A model generated the notes under the pieces. The model did not search any database. It saw only the letters and a program-made list of their open reading frames with translations, and was not told the origin of the DNA. The position numbers and the translations under genes were made by a program. Shown here one piece after another: positions 51,801-57,800 of a stretch of 64,000 nucleotides of DNA. Within the stretch, counting starts at the first letter, position 1. Each line of letters opens with the position of its first letter. Source of the DNA: CAUTUX01 sp963545485 (GTDB lineage: Bacteria; Bacillota; Clostridia; Christensenellales; CAG-917); NCBI GenBank assembly GCA_963545485.1, contig CAUUJG010000002.1, positions 1 to 64,000 on the forward strand, read 5' to 3'.

Positions 51801-54800
51801 AATCATATTTCTGAATGTGTCCGCAAGAATTCCACCCATGGAACTTGTATTATATTTCTTTGTATCTAAATTCTCTATTCTTCCTATAGCTGTTGCAGAG
51901 AATGAAACAAACTGATTTTCGAATGTTACTTGATCTTTTTTCTTGAACAACTGTGTGCCATATGCTAATTCATCTTCTTGTAATGCATATTTCTGTTCAG
52001 TTGATGATGGATTATGTTCAAATTCAAATGTATCCTTATTTCTAATATATTCACCATCACTATTTGGTATATATTTTGTAACTATATTTTTTCCACCAGT
52101 TTTCTTTACACTAAACTTGGAATAGAGTTTAACTTTATCTTTTTCTTCTTTTTTCTCATTTTCTTTCTTAAGAGCGGCAACTTCATCTCTAGTTAAAGCT
52201 TTATAAGCTTTTAATGTTGTGTTGTATATATGATTTCCACTCTGATCCTCTTCAAAATAGTAGTACTCAACAGGATTTAACGATGTGCCTTCCATTTCTT
52301 CAACTTTTGCAGTTGGCGTTCCAATAACATCATTTGATGTGTTTTTTCCACTTAATGTCGCATATCTTATTCCTATTCCAAGATGTGAACCTTGTAAAAC
52401 AGCTAAATGCTGATCAGGATTTGAACCAGTAATTGAATTCATCTCTTCTGTCGATAATTCTTCATAAGTAAATGAATATCTATGCTTTTTATCAACACTC
52501 TTCAACTTATCTGATGATGCTGCCTTATAGTCTCCAGAATTTTTATCATATAAGAATCCACCATGATCATCTTGCTCAAACTTAATCTTGTAGAATTTAC
52601 CTCCCATGTATATGACATGAATTCTCTTATATCTGTCAGATTGTTTCGTTTCAGAAATCTTATCACTTAAAATCTTGTTAAATTCACCACTTATAACTCT
52701 ATCTGTACCATCTTTATGTGGTATAAATTTGTATAAATATTGAGATTTATTATCTTTATCAGACTCACTATATTTAACAAACATGTAATGCATTACATCA
52801 CTATTAACTTCAACAAATCTCTGTTTCGTCATCTTAGTTACTATATCCAAAACATTGTTTATATATGAATCTATTGATGTATGATCATTCATTTCACTAT
52901 CGCTTAATATATGATCTACATTCTGACTATTCATGTTAATATCGCTTGTCGCTCCTACACTCAATTGCTGACCATACTTAATGCCATTTTGTTCTTTAGT
53001 CTCAATTCTAAATGTGATTTTTGACGAATTTCCATTCTCTTCTGTTGGGAATTGGACAAATAATCCGGATTTTTCATCATTTAATGACAAATTATTTAAC
53101 GAAGAAGCGTCATTGTCAGTTATGAGTTCAAATATTGATCTTATTGCTCTTGACTGCAACAAAACATCAAAGTGAGTCATATTTGTTCCACTGGTCAAAC
53201 TTCTTAGAACAACACCTTTAATAATAGAATCAACAACCTCAAGTATCTTACCTATTTTTTCAAGCTTATTTGTCTCAACTGCCGGCTTATTTTCAGATAT
53301 AGATTCAGCTGTATTTGTTCCATATTTGCCACCTTGTTCTGTATTTGATTTAACATTTCCAGCAACCAATGCACTTCTTATATCGGATTTTTCATTAAAG
53401 ATTCCAAATCCCTTTGCAAAATCATATAAATCAAGTTTAATATTTGTACCAATTATATCTTTAACTTTGAGGAATATTTGTCCTTTTATCAGATAAAGAC
53501 CTATTTTCTTTTCATGAGGTGTTCCTTTCCCTAAAAGAAGTTCAGCACCAAGTTCAACTGAATTTACCAATGAATCCACATCAAGACGGATATCTTCTAT
53601 TCTCTTTTCTCCTCTAAGTACTTCATAAATTCCTAATGCTTCGGCATTTATTCTTCCTTTAAGCGTTAAATAATATGTATCAGTAAACTCATCATTAACT
53701 GCATTTTGTAAAGCTATTCTATTTAATAAGTTCAGTAATGATATTTTTCTTTCATTTGCCTTGCCCTTATTCAAAGGTATCTCTATTTTTTCAAGTTTTT
53801 CTCTTATCTTTGACATCTTAAGTAAAGTGTCAATTATTCCATTCAAATTCAATGGAACTCTTACCCATCTACCGTTATCATTTTGTGTAAATGAACCATC
53901 TAATTCATTTTTATCAAATCTATTACTATATGCATATTTTTCAATTGGATCTGGATCTCCCACCGCCGGTCTCTCTATATACTTATATGTTGAAACTACA
54001 TCATATGTGATTTCCATTGTTAAATTGAATGTCATTATGCCAGTCTTCTGATATGTATAGAATCCTGATTTCCCCTCTTTAAGCTTCATGAATTTCCCAT
54101 TCAAATCTGCTTTATATCTTGTATTGCTTTCATCTAATGTATATGTATATCTATCTGTACTTTCAAAATCCTGCTTATCCAATTCACCCGATACCGCTGC
54201 ATCTGGTAACTTATCATATTCATCATTAGAAATACTTACATATCTTTCAGCTTCACTAACTATATTTGATACTTTTGTATTTTTTTCTGTTGAAATTGTT
54301 GGATTCTTAATTGTAAATTTCATTGAACCAATCTTGCTTGTAAATCCAGCATTTACTGTCCAAGTTTCAAAATTAGCATCTGCAAACAATTTGAAATCTT
54401 GGTTAGGCATCTTATCTAATAAATCCTTTATATTTGACTGTTTTGTAAGAAGACCAACTAATGCTAAAACAACTTTCTGTGTAACACTAATACCTATAGC
54501 ATTTTTAAATACATCCATGCTTACAGTGATATCTGAGCCAGTTGTCTGTGCTAATTTGTTCTGTACCTTATCAAATAAATTATTCAATTCATTAATGAGC
54601 AATGTTGAAAATTTTGTATTTTCAATCACATATCTCTGTCTATTAGGTTTTTCAGCCTTTTTACCAAATATACCTTTATCAACCATCAATTTATTGCCTT
54701 TCAAATATAGTCTCGCAATAAATTCTTTAGTATTTTTATCATAAATCTCACAATATATTTCAGTCTTTGATGGATCTTTTAAATCAATATTATATCCAAG

Positions 54801-57800
54801 CGATGCACTGAATTTATATGCAACATTCTTTTCAATATCAATGCCAAGGTTAGTCAATAAATCTGCACTAAATGCTGCTAAATAATCTTGCAACTTAATA
54901 GATACTTGATGATCATCTGTCAATTTAACTTCTAGTTCTGCGTCTATTGTTGATGAGAATTTACCCTTACTCTTTGGTGATGTATACGCCGATGAATCAA
55001 AACCACTAGGTAAAACGGTGTTTTTATCAGATAAGCTTATTTTCCATTTTTCCACAGAAATATTCATAGTAAATGGATCAACACCTATTCCAAACTTGAA
55101 TCCTAAATTTGCCCATCTCAACGATAACTGTGAATATTCATTTAAACTTACAAAATTATTCTTATCTACATCAATATTCCAAATTGTCTTAACTAAAGAT
55201 GCCACAAATGCCGGTGCAATTTTTGCAGTGATCTTTTCACTATCAACATCTATTCCACTCAATGCACTCTTAAGTAAGTTTGCAAATGATGGTTTATTAT
55301 TATTGTTCTCTGTTGTACCGCTACCATTTCCCCCGGTACTGCCGTTCTTTTTAAACAAACTTTCAAAAGCTATATCTTCAACCTTGAAGCGGAAATCTTT
55401 ATATTCCAAATAAACGGTACTTAAAGATTCACCTTTAGCATTCTTTTCACCTTGACTCAATATTCTTACGGCAAATTTATTAACTTTTCCAAAGTATTTT
55501 GGATCATCCACATCTTTCTTATCAAACTTATAATCATTAATATTTCCATTATAGAATTCCATGGATATATCTGAATTTGAAAGTATATTCTTCAAATCAA
55601 ATGGGCTCTTTCTTTTGTATATCTTCGTTGATTCATCTATTCCTTGAATCGCTTCAGCCGTTATCTTTAGATATTCTTCTCCATTCTTTAAATACATATC
55701 AAGAGCTGCAAGTTTTTTCTTATCCTCTGATTTACTTGGATCATATTTTTTGATCTCATTTCTTTCTTCTTGAGATATTTCTTCAAAATGATTTCCTTTT
55801 TCATTTAAGTATACTTTTCTAAATACATCATTTGAATATCCCGTACCCGGAACAATTTCATCTCCAACTAATGGTATAAATTTATTTAAACTTGCATTAT
55901 ATTTATATAATTGATAACTTACAGGTTCCCAATCAGGATCAGTTATTTTTTTAGTCATTTTTACAAACTTAGCATTGTCTCTAAGATCAAATGTTTCTTT
56001 TCCATCGCCAAGTCTTAAGTTTGCTGCAATTCTATATCCAATTCCCTTCGCTACATCCAATGGTATATTGTAATTAAATGCCAGTTCTCCAATTATACTC
56101 TTTAAATTTTCAAGTTTTTTATCTGGATCAATCTTATCCCATAATTGTTTAATCCATTCTCCAACTGTCCATTGCTGAGAACCACTTGCTGCATTAAATT
56201 CAAAATTACCTTTAAATTCAGCATATGCTTCTTTTAAACTGATATCTCCGTATTTATCAAAAACCTGTACATCTTTATAAACATCATCGCTTAAGAATGT
56301 TGCCAATTCCTTATCTTTGACCATTACTTTTGTATCACCAAGTTTGGCGGCTAAGCCCAACATTGTGATTTTTAATTTTGCTGTCTCATTTCCACCTGCA
56401 TCTAATGTACTTAGCTGCATATCCAAATCAGGACTTATTGTCTGGAAATCTTCACCTATCTTATTTGTTTTAAATATCTGTTCCAGATATACATTCAAAA
56501 CAGCATCTATTTTGCCACTATCAATCTTAAATAGCTTTTTAATTGCTTCTGCTAAAGCACCTAGCATCTTTAATTGTAGCTTCTTAGAAGAAAGTGTTAA
56601 TCCAATCCCTAAAGCAAGATCTAACATATCTTCTTCTTTTAATTCTTTAGAATTTTCACATGTCAACGCCGATGTTGTTGATGCTCCATTAATTTTTGTC
56701 TTTGCATCTTTTAATAGTAATGACAACAAAAATTCATTTATATCAAATTTAACTTTTGTCTTTTCAATACCTAATTTGCTCATATCTAGGTGCAAATATC
56801 CATTTGAATAGTATGCTCCCATATAGAGTTCTCTATCATCATCATTTACATTATCTTTGAAATTCGCTCCTCTTAATTCCATCAAAAATTCTGTTCTATT
56901 TGTAGTTGTTGTAATGTCTTTTCCTTGTAGATATTGAAGTAATGGTGCAAAATCCAATGATCCCTTCATATCAAATGTATAATCCATCTTTACATTATTA
57001 TGTAAATTCATTATGTCTGTAGGAGCTTTTACAAGATCAAAATTAAATCTTGTTCTTGCCTGTGCATAATATTGTGTTTTTTCAAATACATCTACATAAT
57101 TTTCCGCTTCACTTGTATCTGCAAATTGCTTATCTCTTCCACTTATTAGCGGATCTCCAGATACACCAAACTTCATTCCACTTAATTTGAATTCAACTTT
57201 ATTTGCTCCGATTAGACCTTGAGCTCCAAGTTCTATTTCACTTAATTTCAGCCCATTATATTTGAAGTATACTTTTCCTGAATGTACATCCTCAAATTCG
57301 ATACTTACCTTATCCAATATTTTCAAAACGCTCGCCAATTTAGCAAGAATTCCACTTGCAAGATATGCTTCTGCTTTTTTATTACTTAAATCTATTCCAC
57401 TTATCAACGATGTCAATATCGGTATTAATGGATTCTTTTTTTCAACATATGATTTTTCATCATCTTTCAATGCATTTTTACGTTTGAAATATGTTTCTTT
57501 ATTTTTTGTTACTTTTACAAACTCACCAGATGCATCAACATTAAGCAAATATCTTACAGCATTTACTGCTGGTCTCGCTGCTGTTGGTAAATAATATTCC
57601 TCTCCACTTCCAGTAATTTCTTTTGCATATTTACCTTTTACACTTTCAACAAAACTATACATCTGCATCTGATCTTCAGATACCGGGTTATTATTATTTT
57701 CTTCTGGTTTATTAGATTTATTTTTTAAATTCTTAATTAACGACTCAAGCTGTGGTAATATTTCACTCACTTTTAATTTTGCTTTTTCAATACCTAACAA

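Noticed and set aside
54088..54744. A 218-codon open frame on the plus strand inside the 8818-aa gene, and similar long antisense frames (e.g. 49594-50103, 12373-12912, 6860-7381)
   Set aside because: They lie wholly within convincing minus-strand genes, have Phe/Ser/Leu-rich shadow compositions and show no ribosome binding site or recognisable motif.
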